A stretch of 64,000 nt of DNA from Clostridium senegalense JC122 (GCF_000285575.1 NZ_HE611051.1:235572-299571), one strand, 5' to 3'; numbered from the stretch's first letter, positions 43,964 to 55,400 are shown. Notes: a model not told the origin generated them from the sequence alone. Numbers and translations: made by a program.

Positions 43964-44472
43964 TTATTTATCTAATTTTCCCCATCTACTAAAAGGCATT
44001 ATTACAAATTTAGCTCTTCCTTTTATATCTTTATAATTTATGTAAGGATTATCCCAACTTCTTGCATCTAATGATGTAGCCCTATTATCTCCTGCAAAAA
44101 GATAACAATGTTCAGGAACATCAAAAATTCCAGTCTTATCACTATTATTAACTACATAAGGCTCTTCTAACTTCTTATTATTTATATACACAGTTCCATC
44201 ATTTTTAAATTCAACATGATCATTTGGAAGTCCTATTACTCTTTTAACCAAGTCATCTTTTAATTCTTTTGATTCAAAAACTATTATTTCTCCTCTTTTA
44301 ATAGACTTTTCACCATAAATTTTTGTACAAAATATGGTATCATCTAACTGTATTGTTGGTAACATTGATCCAGTTGTTACTTTTATATTAAAAAAATAAA
44401 TTTATTAGTTACCCCTGCTATTATTAATGCTACTATAATTATCCATAACCAATCTTTTATAAACTTCTTCAT
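43964..44472 (-). pseudogene. Type I signal peptidase (copy 2), frameshifted in an A/T7 run
   Basis: An ATG at 44472 behind GGGGGAGGAGAG starts MKKFIKDWLWIIIVALIIAG, VTNKFIFLI, then stops. One extra base in the run at 44390-44396 (seven, versus eight in copy 1) restores FIFFNIKVTTGSMLPT and the full enzyme of about 169 residues. Without correction only a 133-residue frame starting at the Met after the nucleophile Ser (MLPTIQLDD) is open, lacking both anchor and catalytic Ser. Downstream it matches copy 1 almost residue for residue, including the general-base Lys and GDNRATSLDARSWD. It is broken as written. Confidence 0.85.
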
Positions 44473-44568
44473 TTTCTCTCCTCCCCCTGCATTTATATGT
44501 ATATTTTACATTATTTAAAGTTATCTGTTAAGAAAATTTATCGTTAACTATTAAAAATAAACAATAAA

Positions 44569-44598
44569 AAAGCTATACTAAAATTTTAATATAGCTTT
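44569..44598 (-). terminator. Terminator of signal peptidase gene 3
   Basis: AAAGCTATACTAAAA / TTTTAATATAGCTTT, just past the stop. Confidence 0.75.
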
Positions 44599-44603
44599 CA
44601 ATG

Positions 44604-45119
44604 TTAATTCAATTTTCCCCATCTGCTAAATGGACTTATTATAAACCTTGCTTTTCCTTTTATATCTTTATAATTTATATACGGATTATCCCAATATCTT
44701 GCATCCAATGAATTATTTCTATTGTCTCCACAAAATACATAACAATCTTCTGGAACATCAAAAATAGCTTCTTTGTCACTATTATAGACTACATAATCCT
44801 CTTCAATTAGTTTACCATTAATATACATAGTTCCATCAGCTTTTATTTCAATGTGATCACCTGGAAGACCTATAAGTCTTTTTATTAAATCTTCTTCCAA
44901 TTCGTCTGATTTAAATACTATAATATCTCCTCTTTGAAGTGATTCCTGATTATAAATTCTAGTAACAAATATCTTATCACCAGGTTTTATAGTTGGATAC
45001 ATAGATTCTGTTGGTACATTAACATTAAAGAATATGAATCTGTTTACCAAAAATGCTAAAAAAACAGCACATAAAATTGGTATTCCCCAATCTTTAAAAA
45101 ACTTTTCAAGTAATTCCAA
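44604..45119 (-). CDS. lepB: Type I signal peptidase (copy 3)
   Basis: About 171 residues from a TTG at 45119, eight bases after AGGAG; a GTG three codons earlier sits on top of that site. The membrane anchor WGIPILCAVFLAFLVNRFIFF is followed by VPTESMYPTIKPGD (nucleophile Ser), LIKRLIGLPGDHIE (general-base Lys) and FCGDNRNNSLDARYWD. It is clearly more diverged from copies 1 and 2 than they are from each other, so it is the older paralogue. All three share the C-terminal INYKDIKGKARF...PFSRWGKL. Confidence 0.93.
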   Translation of the reverse strand: MELLEKFFKDWGIPILCAVFLAFLVNRFIFFNVNVPTESMYPTIKPGDKIFVTRIYNQESLQRGDIIVFKSDELEEDLIKRLIGLPGDHIEIKADGTMYINGKLIEEDYVVYNSDKEAIFDVPEDCYVFCGDNRNNSLDARYWDNPYINYKDIKGKARFIISPFSRWGKLN

Positions 45120-45231
45120 GTATTTCACTCCTATCTATAATAATATGTATATATACTTTTAAAATCACTTTTTAATTATATCATAAAGAAATAACAAATT
45201 CTTTTTATTTAGATAATTTTCATATTAAAAT

Positions 45232-45263
45232 AAAAAACACTATGAAACTCATAATGCTTTTTG
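45232..45263 (-). terminator. Terminator of the purine operon
   Basis: On the minus strand AAGCATTATGAG / CATAGTGTTTTTT (one G-U pair) with a T-run, just past purD. Confidence 0.7.
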
Positions 45264-45271
45264 TTCTAAAT

Positions 45272-46516
45272 CTATTTTCCAATATCTTTTCTATAATATA
45301 TACCATCAAAATGTATTTTATTTATGTTATCATAAGCTTTATATCTTGCTTCCTCTAATGTTTCTCCTATTGTGGTTACCCCTAATACTCTTCCACCATT
45401 AGTTACTAATTTTCCATTTTGCTCTTCTGCTCCTGCAAAAAAAGTTTTAGCTTTAACTTTGTTTACTCCTGTTATCTCAAAACCCTTTTCATATTTTATC
45501 GGATATCCCTTCGATGAAGCTATAACACAACAAGCATGCTGATTTTTGAATATAACTTTAGTACTTTTTAATTTTTTATCTATAGCACTATTTATTAGTT
45601 CTACTAAGTCACTTTCCATAAGCGGAAGTACTACTTGTGTTTCAGGGTCTCCCATTCTAACATTATATTCAAGTAAATATATGCCTTTTTTAGTTATCAT
45701 AATTCCGAAAAAGATTATGCCAACATAATCTAACTTTTCTTTTTTTATCCCGTTTAGTGTTGGTATCATTATATGTTTTGTAAAATCTTTCAAAACTTCT
45801 TCATTACAATATGGGTTTGGAGCGATTGTGCCCATTCCCCCTGTATTAGGCCCTTTATTTCCATCATTTATAGCTTTATGATCTTTTGCAGATATAAAAG
45901 GTATTATCACTTCGCCATCTGTTATAGAAAGTATAGATGCTTCAACACCTTCTAAAAACTCCTCTATAACTAAACCTTCTCCAGCATTACCTAAAATTTT
46001 ATCTTCCATAAAATCTTTTACTGCTTTTATTGCCTCTTCTCTTTTTTCTGCTATAACAACGCCTTTACCTGCTGCTAGACCATCTGCTTTTATAACCACT
46101 GGTAAGACACAATTCTCAACATAATTTAATGCTTCTTTTAAATTATAAAACTTACTATACTCTGCAGTTTTTACCCCATATTTTTTCATGAAATCTTTTG
46201 AAAATGCTTTACTACCTTCTAGTTGAGCTGCCTCTTTACTTGGTCCAAAAATCCTAAGACCTTTTTCTTTAAATTTATCTACTATTCCTTCACAAAGCTC
46301 TTTTTCTGGACCTACAACTGTTAGTTCAATATTATTAGTTTGCGCAAAATTTATTAGGTCATCTATATCGTCTATATCTATATTCTCGCATTTATTTTCA
46401 AAATAAGTTCCACCATTTCCTTTAGAACAATATATTTTTTCAACTATAGGATTTTGTGCCATCTTATGTGCTAATGCATGTTCTCTACCACCATTACCTA
46501 CTAACAATATCTTCAT
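45272..46516 (-). CDS. purD: Phosphoribosylamine-glycine ligase
   Basis: 414 residues. ATP-grasp enzyme: N-terminal MKILLVGNGGREHALA, VVGPEKELCEG, the grasp loop VIKADGLAAGKGVVIA, NTGGMGTIAPNP and EYNVRMGDPETQVVLPL. It joins glycine to phosphoribosylamine, step two of IMP synthesis. It is the last gene of the eight-gene purine operon (purL-E-C-F-M-N-H-D), 50 bases after purH, followed by a terminator. GGAGAG precedes the ATG. Confidence 0.97.
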   Translation of the reverse strand: MKILLVGNGGREHALAHKMAQNPIVEKIYCSKGNGGTYFENKCENIDIDDIDDLINFAQTNNIELTVVGPEKELCEGIVDKFKEKGLRIFGPSKEAAQLEGSKAFSKDFMKKYGVKTAEYSKFYNLKEALNYVENCVLPVVIKADGLAAGKGVVIAEKREEAIKAVKDFMEDKILGNAGEGLVIEEFLEGVEASILSITDGEVIIPFISAKDHKAINDGNKGPNTGGMGTIAPNPYCNEEVLKDFTKHIMIPTLNGIKKEKLDYVGIIFFGIMITKKGIYLLEYNVRMGDPETQVVLPLMESDLVELINSAIDKKLKSTKVIFKNQHACCVIASSKGYPIKYEKGFEITGVNKVKAKTFFAGAEEQNGKLVTNGGRVLGVTTIGETLEEARYKAYDNINKIHFDGIYYRKDIGK

Positions 46517-46566
46517 GTTTCACTCTCCTAAACTTTAGTTAGTAACTATTTAATCTACTATTAAAT

Positions 46567-48069
46567 TTAATGTTTAAAATGTCTTATTCCACTAAATACC
46601 ATACTTATTCCATACTCATTACAGGCATCTATTGATTCTTGATCTCTTAACGACCCACCGGGCTGAATTATAGTTTTTATATTTGATTTTGCTATTTCAT
46701 CTACGCAATCCCTAAATGGGAAAAATGCATCAGAAGCCAATACTGTAGCTCCTTCTCCTCTTTCAAGTGCTTGCTTTGTCGCCCATATTCGATTAACTTG
46801 TCCACCTGCTATACCTATAGCTTTTTTATCTTTAGATACAACTATGGCATTAGATTTTACATATTTGCAAACTTTCATCGCAAACATTAGCTCTTCCATT
46901 TCTTCATTACTTGGCTTTTCCTTTGTAACTACTTTTAAATCATCATACATTTTTTTATCTAATTCTTGAACCAATAAACCACCATCTATAGATATAATTT
47001 CTTTTTTATCATTTGGCTTTGATGTACATTTTATAACCCTTAAATTTTTCTTTTCTTTTAAGATTGTGATAGCTTCTTCTGTAAAACCTGGAGCTATTAC
47101 AATTTCTAAAAATGTCTTTATCATCTCTGTTGCTGTTTCTTTATCAATAGTCCTGTTTATTGCTACTATTCCTCCAAATATTGATACCGGATCACAACTA
47201 TGTGCTTTTTTATAAGCATCTTCTACAGTATTTCCAATAGCCACTCCACATGGTGTATTATGTTTTAATCCACAACAAGCTATTTCTTCAAATTCATTTA
47301 CAACTTTCCATGCAATATCCATATCTTTTATATTATTGTAAGATAGTTCTTTTCCATTTAATTTAATTATATTATTAAGCATTCCTAATCCATTAGTATT
47401 TTTATAAACTATTGCACTTTGATGACTATTTTCACCATATCTTAAATTATTTTCTTTTACATATGAAGCAGTAAAATAGTTTTCTTCATCATCTTCTTCA
47501 ATTAAAAATTTGCATATTGCTGCATCATAAGCAGTAGTTAAATTAAATACTTTTGCTGCAAAATTTTTTCTTGTTTTATAATCTACATCACCATTTTCAT
47601 TAATTTGCTTTATAACAGTTTCATAGTCTTTAATATCACTAACAACAAGAACATCTTTAAAATTCTTTGCAGCACTTCTTAGCATACTTGGACCACCTAT
47701 ATCAATAAATTCTATTTTTTCTTCAAAAGCTAAATCTTCTTTAGCTTTTTCAAAGAACGGATATAAGTTTACACAAACTAAATCTATAGTTTCTATTTCT
47801 CTTTCTTTTAATGTGTCCATATGATTTTTATTATCTCTAATTGCCAGTATGCCACCATGTATATTAGGATGAAGGGTTTTAACTCTTCCATCTAACATCT
47901 CATCAGCTTTTGTTATTTCACAGACCTCTTTTACGTCTATATGATTTTCTTTTAAATATTTATAAGTTCCACCACTTGATATTATTTCAACATTGTTCTT
48001 TTGAAGAAATTTTACAAATTCTAATATATTTGTTTTATCAAATACACTTATTAATGCTCTTTTTATCAT
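46567..48069 (-). CDS. purH: AICAR transformylase / IMP cyclohydrolase
   Basis: 500 residues from the ATG at 48069 (AGGGTGAT upstream; a GTG three codons before overlaps it). The N-terminal MGS-like IMP cyclohydrolase domain has [19 protein letters not shown] and [14 protein letters not shown]. The C-terminal transformylase has [24 protein letters not shown] and [13 protein letters not shown] then [12 protein letters not shown]. It catalyses the last two steps to IMP. Slightly shorter than the usual 510-525 residues but with all motifs. It lies between purN and purD. Confidence 0.97.
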   Translation of the reverse strand: MIKRALISVFDKTNILEFVKFLQKNNVEIISSGGTYKYLKENHIDVKEVCEITKADEMLDGRVKTLHPNIHGGILAIRDNKNHMDTLKEREIETIDLVCVNLYPFFEKAKEDLAFEEKIEFIDIGGPSMLRSAAKNFKDVLVVSDIKDYETVIKQINENGDVDYKTRKNFAAKVFNLTTAYDAAICKFLIEEDDEENYFTASYVKENNLRYGENSHQSAIVYKNTNGLGMLNNIIKLNGKELSYNNIKDMDIAWKVVNEFEEIACCGLKHNTPCGVAIGNTVEDAYKKAHSCDPVSIFGGIVAINRTIDKETATEMIKTFLEIVIAPGFTEEAITILKEKKNLRVIKCTSKPNDKKEIISIDGGLLVQELDKKMYDDLKVVTKEKPSNEEMEELMFAMKVCKYVKSNAIVVSKDKKAIGIAGGQVNRIWATKQALERGEGATVLASDAFFPFRDCVDEIAKSNIKTIIQPGGSLRDQESIDACNEYGISMVFSGIRHFKH

Positions 48070-48096
48070 CAATATCACCCTTTAATTTTTATAGTT

Positions 48097-48708
48097 TTAG
48101 CTTACTATAACTTTTCGTTTATCTATTTTAATTCTTCCTTCACTTATAAGTTTTATAGCTTCTGGAAGAGCCTTATGTTCAACTTTCAAAACTTCTTGTT
48201 GTAATTCCTTTGCACTGTAAGTACTTTTAACGTCTATTACTTTTTGAATTATTATAGATCCTGTATCTGTTCCATGATCTACAAAATGAACTGTACATCC
48301 ACTTACCTTTACACCATATTCAATTACTGCTTCATGAACTTTTAATCCATACATACCTTTTCCACAAAAACTTGGTATCAATGATGGATGTATGTTTATA
48401 ATTCTATTCCTAAATTCATCTATTATATTTTCCTTTAATATAGAAGTAAAACCTGCTAATACTATTAAATCTACCTTTCCTTTTAGATATTTCAATATGC
48501 TGTAACTTAGGTCTTCTTTTAGTTCATTTTTGTCAAATACCATAGTTTTTATATTGTTTTCTTTTGCTCGTTTTAAGCCAAATACATCTTTTTTATCACT
48601 AATTACATATTCAATGGTACAGTTTTTCAAGTATCCATCTTTAATATTGTCAATTATACTTTGTAGATTAGTTCCACTTCCAGATATTAAAACTGCTATT
48701 TTAAACAA
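48097..48708 (-). CDS. purN: Phosphoribosylglycinamide formyltransferase
   Basis: 203 residues. Start FKIAVLISGSGTNLQSIID, the formyl-transfer site NIHPSLIPSF (Asn/His), GCTVHFVDHGTDTGSIIIQK with the catalytic Asp. It uses 10-formyl-THF to formylate GAR. The start overlaps the end of purM by 13 bases, implying coupled translation. Confidence 0.97.
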   Translation of the reverse strand: MFKIAVLISGSGTNLQSIIDNIKDGYLKNCTIEYVISDKKDVFGLKRAKENNIKTMVFDKNELKEDLSYSILKYLKGKVDLIVLAGFTSILKENIIDEFRNRIINIHPSLIPSFCGKGMYGLKVHEAVIEYGVKVSGCTVHFVDHGTDTGSIIIQKVIDVKSTYSAKELQQEVLKVEHKALPEAIKLISEGRIKIDKRKVIVS

Positions 48709-49694
48709 ATGCCTTCCCCTCCTGATACAACTTTTCCTATTTTATATGCTTTTTCCCCTAACTTATCTAAAGTTTCTATAATCTTTGTTGCATCATTATC
48801 ATCTACAGCTAATACCATTCCTACTCCCATGTTATATGTGTTAAACATATGGTTTTCATCTACACCTTTTTCCATTAAATATTTGAATATTTCTGGAATT
48901 TCAAAAGAATTCTTCTCTATTTCAGCAGTTAAATCACCTTTAAACATCCTTGGAATATTTTCATAAAATCCACCACCAGTTATATGTGCCATACCATGTA
49001 TTTCAAATCTTTTCATAATCTCCATAACTGATTTTACATATATTTTTGTTGGAGTTAAAAGAATTTCCCCTAAAGTTTTATCACCTAATTTTTCATCATA
49101 TTTTTTTATTAGCTTTCTTACAAGAGAATAACCATTACTATGAACTCCTGAAGATGCAATTCCTATTAGTGCATCCCCTTCTTTTATTTTACTTCCATCT
49201 ATAATATCTTTTTTATCTACAATTCCAACTGCAAATCCTGCTAAATCATAATCCCCATCTTTATACATCCCTGGCATTTCAGCAGTTTCTCCACCTATAA
49301 GTGCTGCACTTGATTGTATGCATCCATTTGAAACTCCTTTGACTATGTCAGCAGCAATATTGGAATCTAATTTTCCACAGGCTATATAGTCTAAGAAAAA
49401 TATTGGTTTTGCGCCATGACACAAAATATCATTAACACACATAGCCACACAGTCTATACCAATAGTATCAAACTTATTTAAGCTTATTGCAATTTCAAGT
49501 TTAGTTCCTACTCCATCTGTGCCCGAAACTAATACTGGATTTTCATAACCACATCCTATTTCAAACATACCAGCAAAGCTACCTAACCCATTTAAAACTC
49601 CACTTGTCATAGTTTTTTTAGTATACTCTTTCATAAGCTGAACAGCTTTGTAACCTTCTTCTATATTGACCCCTGCATCTTTATAAGTTATCAT
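48696..49694 (-). CDS. purM: Phosphoribosylformylglycinamidine cyclo-ligase (AIR synthetase)
   Basis: 332 residues from the ATG at 49694 (MITYKDAGVNIEEGYK), the start conserved in the family; an ATG three codons earlier overlaps the AGAGGA site. PurM motifs: VSGTDGVGTKLEIA, GIDCVAMCVNDILCHGAKPIFFLDY, LIGGETAEMPGMY and MAHITGGGFYENIPR. It forms AIR from FGAM with ATP. It is preceded by an intercistronic hairpin (about 49733-49774, TAGTGGATAG/CTATCCACTA without T-run) that may affect mRNA processing after purF. Confidence 0.97.
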   Translation of the reverse strand: MITYKDAGVNIEEGYKAVQLMKEYTKKTMTSGVLNGLGSFAGMFEIGCGYENPVLVSGTDGVGTKLEIAISLNKFDTIGIDCVAMCVNDILCHGAKPIFFLDYIACGKLDSNIAADIVKGVSNGCIQSSAALIGGETAEMPGMYKDGDYDLAGFAVGIVDKKDIIDGSKIKEGDALIGIASSGVHSNGYSLVRKLIKKYDEKLGDKTLGEILLTPTKIYVKSVMEIMKRFEIHGMAHITGGGFYENIPRMFKGDLTAEIEKNSFEIPEIFKYLMEKGVDENHMFNTYNMGVGMVLAVDDNDATKIIETLDKLGEKAYKIGKVVSGGEGICLK

Positions 49695-49791
49695 TCTCCC
49701 CATTCCTCTCTTTCACCAAATGTATGTAATTTTTAGTGGATAGCTATTTCTGTTTTTTAATTCAACTATCCACTATACAAAATTATAAGTT

Positions 49792-51216
49792 TTATTCTTC
49801 AAATTTTATTGGTGCTGATATTGGATATTCACCTTGGAAACATCCCATACAAAAATCCATATTTTCATCTAGACATTCTAAAAGTTTTTCCTTTGATAAA
49901 TATCCCAAAGTATCTGCACCTATTATGTTGCAAATTTCCTCAACTCCCATGTTTGCACCTATAAGACCTCGTCTATATGGAGTATCTATACCTAAATAAC
50001 ATGGAAATTTAACTACTGGTGACGAAACCCTAAAATGTATCTCTTTAGCTCCTGCCTCTCTTAAAAGTTCAACTAATCTTTTACTTGTAGTTCCTCTTAC
50101 TATAGAATCATCTATTAAGACAACCCTTTTTCCACTAACATTTTCTTTTAAAACATTAAGTTTTACATTTACAGCATTTTCTCTTTCTTCTTGAGTTGGG
50201 GATATGAATGTTCTTCCTACATATTTATTTTTTATAAGTCCTAATTCATAAGGAATTCCTGAAGCCTCCGAATATCCCATAGCTGCAGATATTCCTGAAT
50301 CTGGAACAGCTACAACTATATCTGCTTCTACTGGGTTCTCCCTATATAATTCCTGACCAGCTTTAAATCTTGATTTATGGACACTTATTCCATCTATTTT
50401 AGAATCTGGCCTTGCAAAATATATATATTCAAATGAACATACTGCTTTTTTGCTTTTTTCTCCAAATTTTATACTTTTTAACCCCTCTTTATCTATTACT
50501 ACAATTTCTCCAGCTTCTACATCTCTAATAAACTCAGCACCAGTTGCATCTAAGGCACAGCTCTCTGATGCTAAAACATAAGAATCTTTTATTTTTCCAA
50601 TACATAATGGTCTTATTCCATAGGGATCCCTAACCCCTATAAGTTCATTCTCTGTAAGAATAGTTATTGCAAAGGAACCCTTTATTGCTTGCATTGTATC
50701 AACAACTGCATTTAGAATTCCTTTTTTTGCACTTCTTGCTATAAGATATAATATAACTTCTGAATCTATTAAAGTTTGAAATATGCATCCTGAATCTTCT
50801 AAAAGTTCTCTTATTATATCTGCATTAGTCAGATTTCCATTATGTGCAATAGCTATATTTCCTAATTTAAACTCTCCAAGTATTGGCTGTGCATTTTTAA
50901 TACAACTTCCACCTGCAGTAGAATACCTTACATGACCTATTGCACTATACCCAGTAAGTTTTGAAAGAATCTCTTTATTAAATACTTCTGAAACTAATCC
51001 CATGTCTTTATGAGAATGCATTTTTTCACCATCAAAACTTACTATTCCTGCACTTTCCTGACCTCTATGTTGGAGTGCATAAAGTCCATAATATGCTCTT
51101 TTTCCTACTTCTAATGGTTCTTCTCCTGTATTAAAAATTCCATACACACCACATTCATCTTTAAATTTATCCGGAGAAAAATTATTATAAATATACCCTT
51201 TTTTTAAATCTTCCAT
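49792..51216 (-). CDS. purF: Amidophosphoribosyltransferase
   Basis: 474 residues. A 21-residue propeptide ends before Cys22 in DECGVYGIF, which should become the N-terminal nucleophile of the glutaminase domain. YSTAGGSCIKNAQP and AHNGNLTNA follow; the PRPP motif VVLIDDSIVRGTTSKR identifies the transferase. C-terminal MDFCMGC resembles the cysteines that hold the 4Fe-4S cluster in B. subtilis PurF, so an oxygen-labile enzyme is likely. It is the committed step of the pathway and lies between purC and purM. Confidence 0.97.
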   Translation of the reverse strand: MEDLKKGYIYNNFSPDKFKDECGVYGIFNTGEEPLEVGKRAYYGLYALQHRGQESAGIVSFDGEKMHSHKDMGLVSEVFNKEILSKLTGYSAIGHVRYSTAGGSCIKNAQPILGEFKLGNIAIAHNGNLTNADIIRELLEDSGCIFQTLIDSEVILYLIARSAKKGILNAVVDTMQAIKGSFAITILTENELIGVRDPYGIRPLCIGKIKDSYVLASESCALDATGAEFIRDVEAGEIVVIDKEGLKSIKFGEKSKKAVCSFEYIYFARPDSKIDGISVHKSRFKAGQELYRENPVEADIVVAVPDSGISAAMGYSEASGIPYELGLIKNKYVGRTFISPTQEERENAVNVKLNVLKENVSGKRVVLIDDSIVRGTTSKRLVELLREAGAKEIHFRVSSPVVKFPCYLGIDTPYRRGLIGANMGVEEICNIIGADTLGYLSKEKLLECLDENMDFCMGCFQGEYPISAPIKFEE

Positions 51217-51273
51217 GTTTTACCACCCTTTGCCCTTTTATTAAAGATGCTTTCACTGCTACCAAAATATATA

Positions 51274-51987
51274 CTATTTTTCCACCTGTGACATTCTATT
51301 TAATACTTCTGTATATCCCTCTACTAAATCACCAAGATTTCTTCTAAATCTATCTTTATCTAATTTCATACCTGTTGTCATATCCCAAAGTCTACATGTA
51401 TCTGGAGATATTTCATCAGCTAAAAGAATTTTCCCATTAAATCTTCCAAATTCTAATTTGAAATCTACAAGTTTTATATTTTGTTTTTTATAAGATTCTT
51501 TTAAAATTTCATTTATCTTTCTTGCATTATCATATATTTCATTTAATTCATCAAAAGTTGTAATTCCCATAGCTACAGCATGATAATCATTCATAAGTGG
51601 ATCTCCTAAATCATCATTTTTATAGCTTATTTCTAAAACAGTAGTTTTTAATTCACTACCTTCTTCTAAACCATATCTTTTTGCCATACTACCAGCTGCA
51701 ACATTTCTTACTATTACTTCTACTGGAACTATTTCAACCTTTTTACAAAGTTGTTCTCTTTCATTTAATTTTTTTATAAAATGAGTATTTATACCTCTAT
51801 TATTTAACATTTCAAACAACTTTGATGTTATGCTATTATTTAGAATTCCCTTTGAATTAATAGTTTCTTTTTTCTCACCATTAAATGCAGTAGCATCATC
51901 CTTGTAATATACAATTACTTCATCTTCTTTACCTGATGTAAATATTTTTTTCGCTTTTCCTTCATACATTAATTTTTTAGTTTCCAT
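51274..51987 (-). CDS. purC: Phosphoribosylaminoimidazole-succinocarboxamide synthase
   Basis: 237 residues, the compact bacterial SAICAR synthetase: [60 protein letters not shown] and [11 protein letters not shown]. It condenses CAIR with aspartate using ATP. Its start overlaps the last base of purE. Confidence 0.97.
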   Translation of the reverse strand: METKKLMYEGKAKKIFTSGKEDEVIVYYKDDATAFNGEKKETINSKGILNNSITSKLFEMLNNRGINTHFIKKLNEREQLCKKVEIVPVEVIVRNVAAGSMAKRYGLEEGSELKTTVLEISYKNDDLGDPLMNDYHAVAMGITTFDELNEIYDNARKINEILKESYKKQNIKLVDFKLEFGRFNGKILLADEISPDTCRLWDMTTGMKLDKDRFRRNLGDLVEGYTEVLNRMSQVEK

Positions 51988-52466
51988 TATAATTCAACCC
52001 CGCCCTCATTTTCTTTTATAAAGTTTTTCTTCATATTTTTTCTATAATCAATTAACTTTTCTTTAATTTCAGGATATTTATTAGATAATATTTGTACTGC
52101 TAACATAGCTGCATTATAGCTATTATTTATACCAACTGTAGCTACTGGAATTCCCTTTGGCATTTGTACTATAGAATATAGTGCATCTAATCCATTTAGT
52201 TCTGCTTTTATAGGAACTCCTATAACTGGAATAACAGTTTTAGATGCTATAACTCCTGGCAAATGTGCAGCAAGACCAGCTCCTGCAATTACGCATTCAC
52301 AACCATCTTCTTCTAACTGTTTCAAAACTTCTTCTAATTTTTCAGGCACTCTATGTGCAGAAAGAATATGTGCCTCAAAATTGATTTCAAATTCTCTTAA
52401 ACATTTTGCAGCATTTCTCATAATTTCAGTATCTGATTTACTTCCAAATATAATTGCAACTTTCAC
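51987..52466 (-). CDS. purE: N5-carboxyaminoimidazole ribonucleotide mutase
   Basis: 159 residues from a GTG behind AGGAGG. Class I PurE features: [58 protein letters not shown] and [19 protein letters not shown]. No purK is in the operon or window. This mutase normally needs N5-CAIR from PurK, so either PurK is elsewhere or AIR is carboxylated another way. Residues look like class I rather than the AIR-carboxylating class II. Confidence 0.96.
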   Translation of the reverse strand: MKVAIIFGSKSDTEIMRNAAKCLREFEINFEAHILSAHRVPEKLEEVLKQLEEDGCECVIAGAGLAAHLPGVIASKTVIPVIGVPIKAELNGLDALYSIVQMPKGIPVATVGINNSYNAAMLAVQILSNKYPEIKEKLIDYRKNMKKNFIKENEGGVEL

Positions 52467-52487
52467 AAATATACCTCCTAAAATCTA

Positions 52488-55400
52488 TTATTTAAAATAG
52501 TGAACTCCGCTCTCAAAAATTTTCTGTTCATGATTTCCTATAACATTTTTTATAACATTTGTTCCTATTCTTTCACTATGACCCATTTTCCCAAATACTC
52601 TTCCATCTGGACTTGTTATGCCTTCAATTGCATATAATGAACCATTTGGGTTGAATTTTATATCATAAGTTGGATTTCCATTTAAATCAACATATTGTGT
52701 AGCAACTTGATCATTTTCAAATAAAGTTTTTATACCTTCCTCACTACCATAAAATCTTCCTTCACCATGTGATACTGGAATTGTATAAACATCTCCTACC
52801 TTTGTTTTACAAAGCCATGGTGAAGAATTTGAAACTATTTTAGTATTTACCATACAAGATATATGTCTTCCTATTGAATTATTAGTTAGTGTTTCACTGT
52901 TTTCATTTAAATCCGTTATTTCGCCATAAGTTACAAGACCAAGTTTAATAAGTGCTTGAAATCCATTGCAAATTCCTAACATCAATCCATCACGATTTTT
53001 CAATAACTCCATGACCTCATTTTTAATTTTGCTATTTCTAAATACTGTAGCTATAAACTTACCAGAACCATCAGGTTCATCCCCTGCACTAAATCCACCT
53101 GGTAACATAACTATTTGTGATGTTTTTATTTTTTTAGCTAAAATTTCTATAGATTCCTCTATATTTTTTGAAGTTAAATTTTTAAATACAACCTGTTCAA
53201 CTTCTGCTCCCGCTTTTATAAATGCTCTTTCACAATCATACTCACAATTAGTTCCTGGGAATACAGGAATTACAACCTTTGGCTTTGCAACCTTTATTAA
53301 AGGTGACTTAATTTCTAACTTGTTTTTAACTTTATAATTTTCTATTTTTTTATTGTATATACTTTTATTTGTATAATCAGTTGGGAAAATTTCTTCTAAT
53401 GGCATATTATAAATGCTTTCTATTTCATCTAAATTAACTATTTCATTGTTCCACTGTATGTTGTATTCCTTTGTTGTTTCCCCTAAAATAGTATAATCAA
53501 TATTTTCTAGTTCTTTTTCCAAATTAACATTATCACTAATTTCTAATATAATAGTTCCATAATTTAATTTAGTAATTTCATTTAAATTTAGGCCTTTACT
53601 AAATTTAAATCCTATTTTATTTCCTAAAGCCATTTTAATTACTGCCTCTAATATACCCCCAAACTTTGATGTATAGGATGCTAAAACCAGTTCTTTGCCT
53701 ATAAGTGAATGTATTTTTTCAAAATTAAGTTTTAATTTATCTGTATCTACAATTTCATGTTCATTCTTTTTAGCATTTATAGAAATTACCTTGCTATTAA
53801 ACTTTTTAAATTCTTGAGTTACAACTTTATTAACATCCACTGTTGATACTGCAAAAGATATTAATGTTGGAGGCACATTTAAATCTTTAAAAGTTCCTGA
53901 CATACTATCTTTTCCACCTATAGCTGGTATCTGAAAACTATGTTGTGCGTATAATGCTCCTAATAATGCTGAAAATGGCTTACCCCATTTTTCTTTATCA
54001 CATCCCAGCTTTTCAAAATATTCTTGAAGTGATAATCTAACTTTTTTATAATCTCCACCTATAGCAACAATTTTTGCTAAACTTTCTATAACTGCATAAA
54101 ACGCTCCATGGAATGGACTCCAAGATGATATATATGGATTAAATCCATGTGACATTATTGTACCTGTTGAAGTTTCTCCATTTAAAATTGGAAGTTTACA
54201 TACCATTGCCTCATTGGGCGTTTGTTGATATCTGCCTCCGAAAGGCATAATTACTGTATTTCCTCCAATTGAAGAATCAAAATTTTCTATTAACCCCTTT
54301 TGTGAACATATATTTAAATTTCCAACCAAATCTTTTATTGTTTCTTCAAAAGTATTTTTCATAAAAATATTTTTTTCAAAATAATTTTCCGATTCCTTTG
54401 GTGCTATTGCTTTAACTTTATTAAAACTTTTTGCTCCATTAGTATCTAAGAAATCTCTTGAAATATTTAAAATTTCTTGACCATTAAAATTCATTACTAT
54501 ACGTTTTTCTTCTGTAACCTCTGCAACTGCTACAGCTTCTAAATTCTCATTTTGTGCATATTCTATAAATTTCTCCACATCTTTTTCACTAACAACTACT
54601 GCCATTCTTTCTTGTGATTCTGATATTGCAATTTCAGTTCCATTTAATCCTTCATATTTTTTAGGAACTAAATTTAAATTTATTTTTAATCCTGGAGCAA
54701 GCTCACCTATTGCAACAGAAACTCCTCCAGCTCCAAAATCATTACATCTTTTAATCATTGTTGTAACTTTTTTATTTCTAAATAATCTTTGAATTTTTCT
54801 CTCCGTTGGAGCATTTCCTTTCTGAACTTCAGCATTACAACTTTCAAGAGATTTTTCATTATGTTCTTTAGATGAACCTGCAGCACCACCAACCCCATCT
54901 CTTCCTGTTCTTCCACCTAATAGAATGATTTTATCTGTAGGCTGTGGGTTTGCTCTTATTACATTTTCATAAGGTGCTGCTGCTATAACTGCACCAACTT
55001 CCATTCTTTTTGCTTCATAACCATCATGGTACAATTCTTGTACATATCCTGTTGCTAACCCTATTTGATTTCCATAGCTGCTATATCCCTTTGCTGCTTC
55101 TTTTGTAATTTTTCTTTGTGGTAATTTTCCTTTTAATGTATTTTTTAAATCTTCCTTAGGATTTTTACATCCAGTAATCCTCATAGCCTGATATACATAA
55201 CTTCTTCCTGAAAGCGGATCCCTTATAGCTCCACCTAGGCAAGTAGATGCTCCTCCAAAAGGTTCAATTTCTGTTGGATGATTGTGTGTTTCATTTTTAA
55301 ACATCACTAAATATTTCTCATTTTTCCCATCAATATCTGCATCTATAATTATGCTACAAGCATTTATTTCTTCTGAAATATCTAAATCATCTAATTTTCC

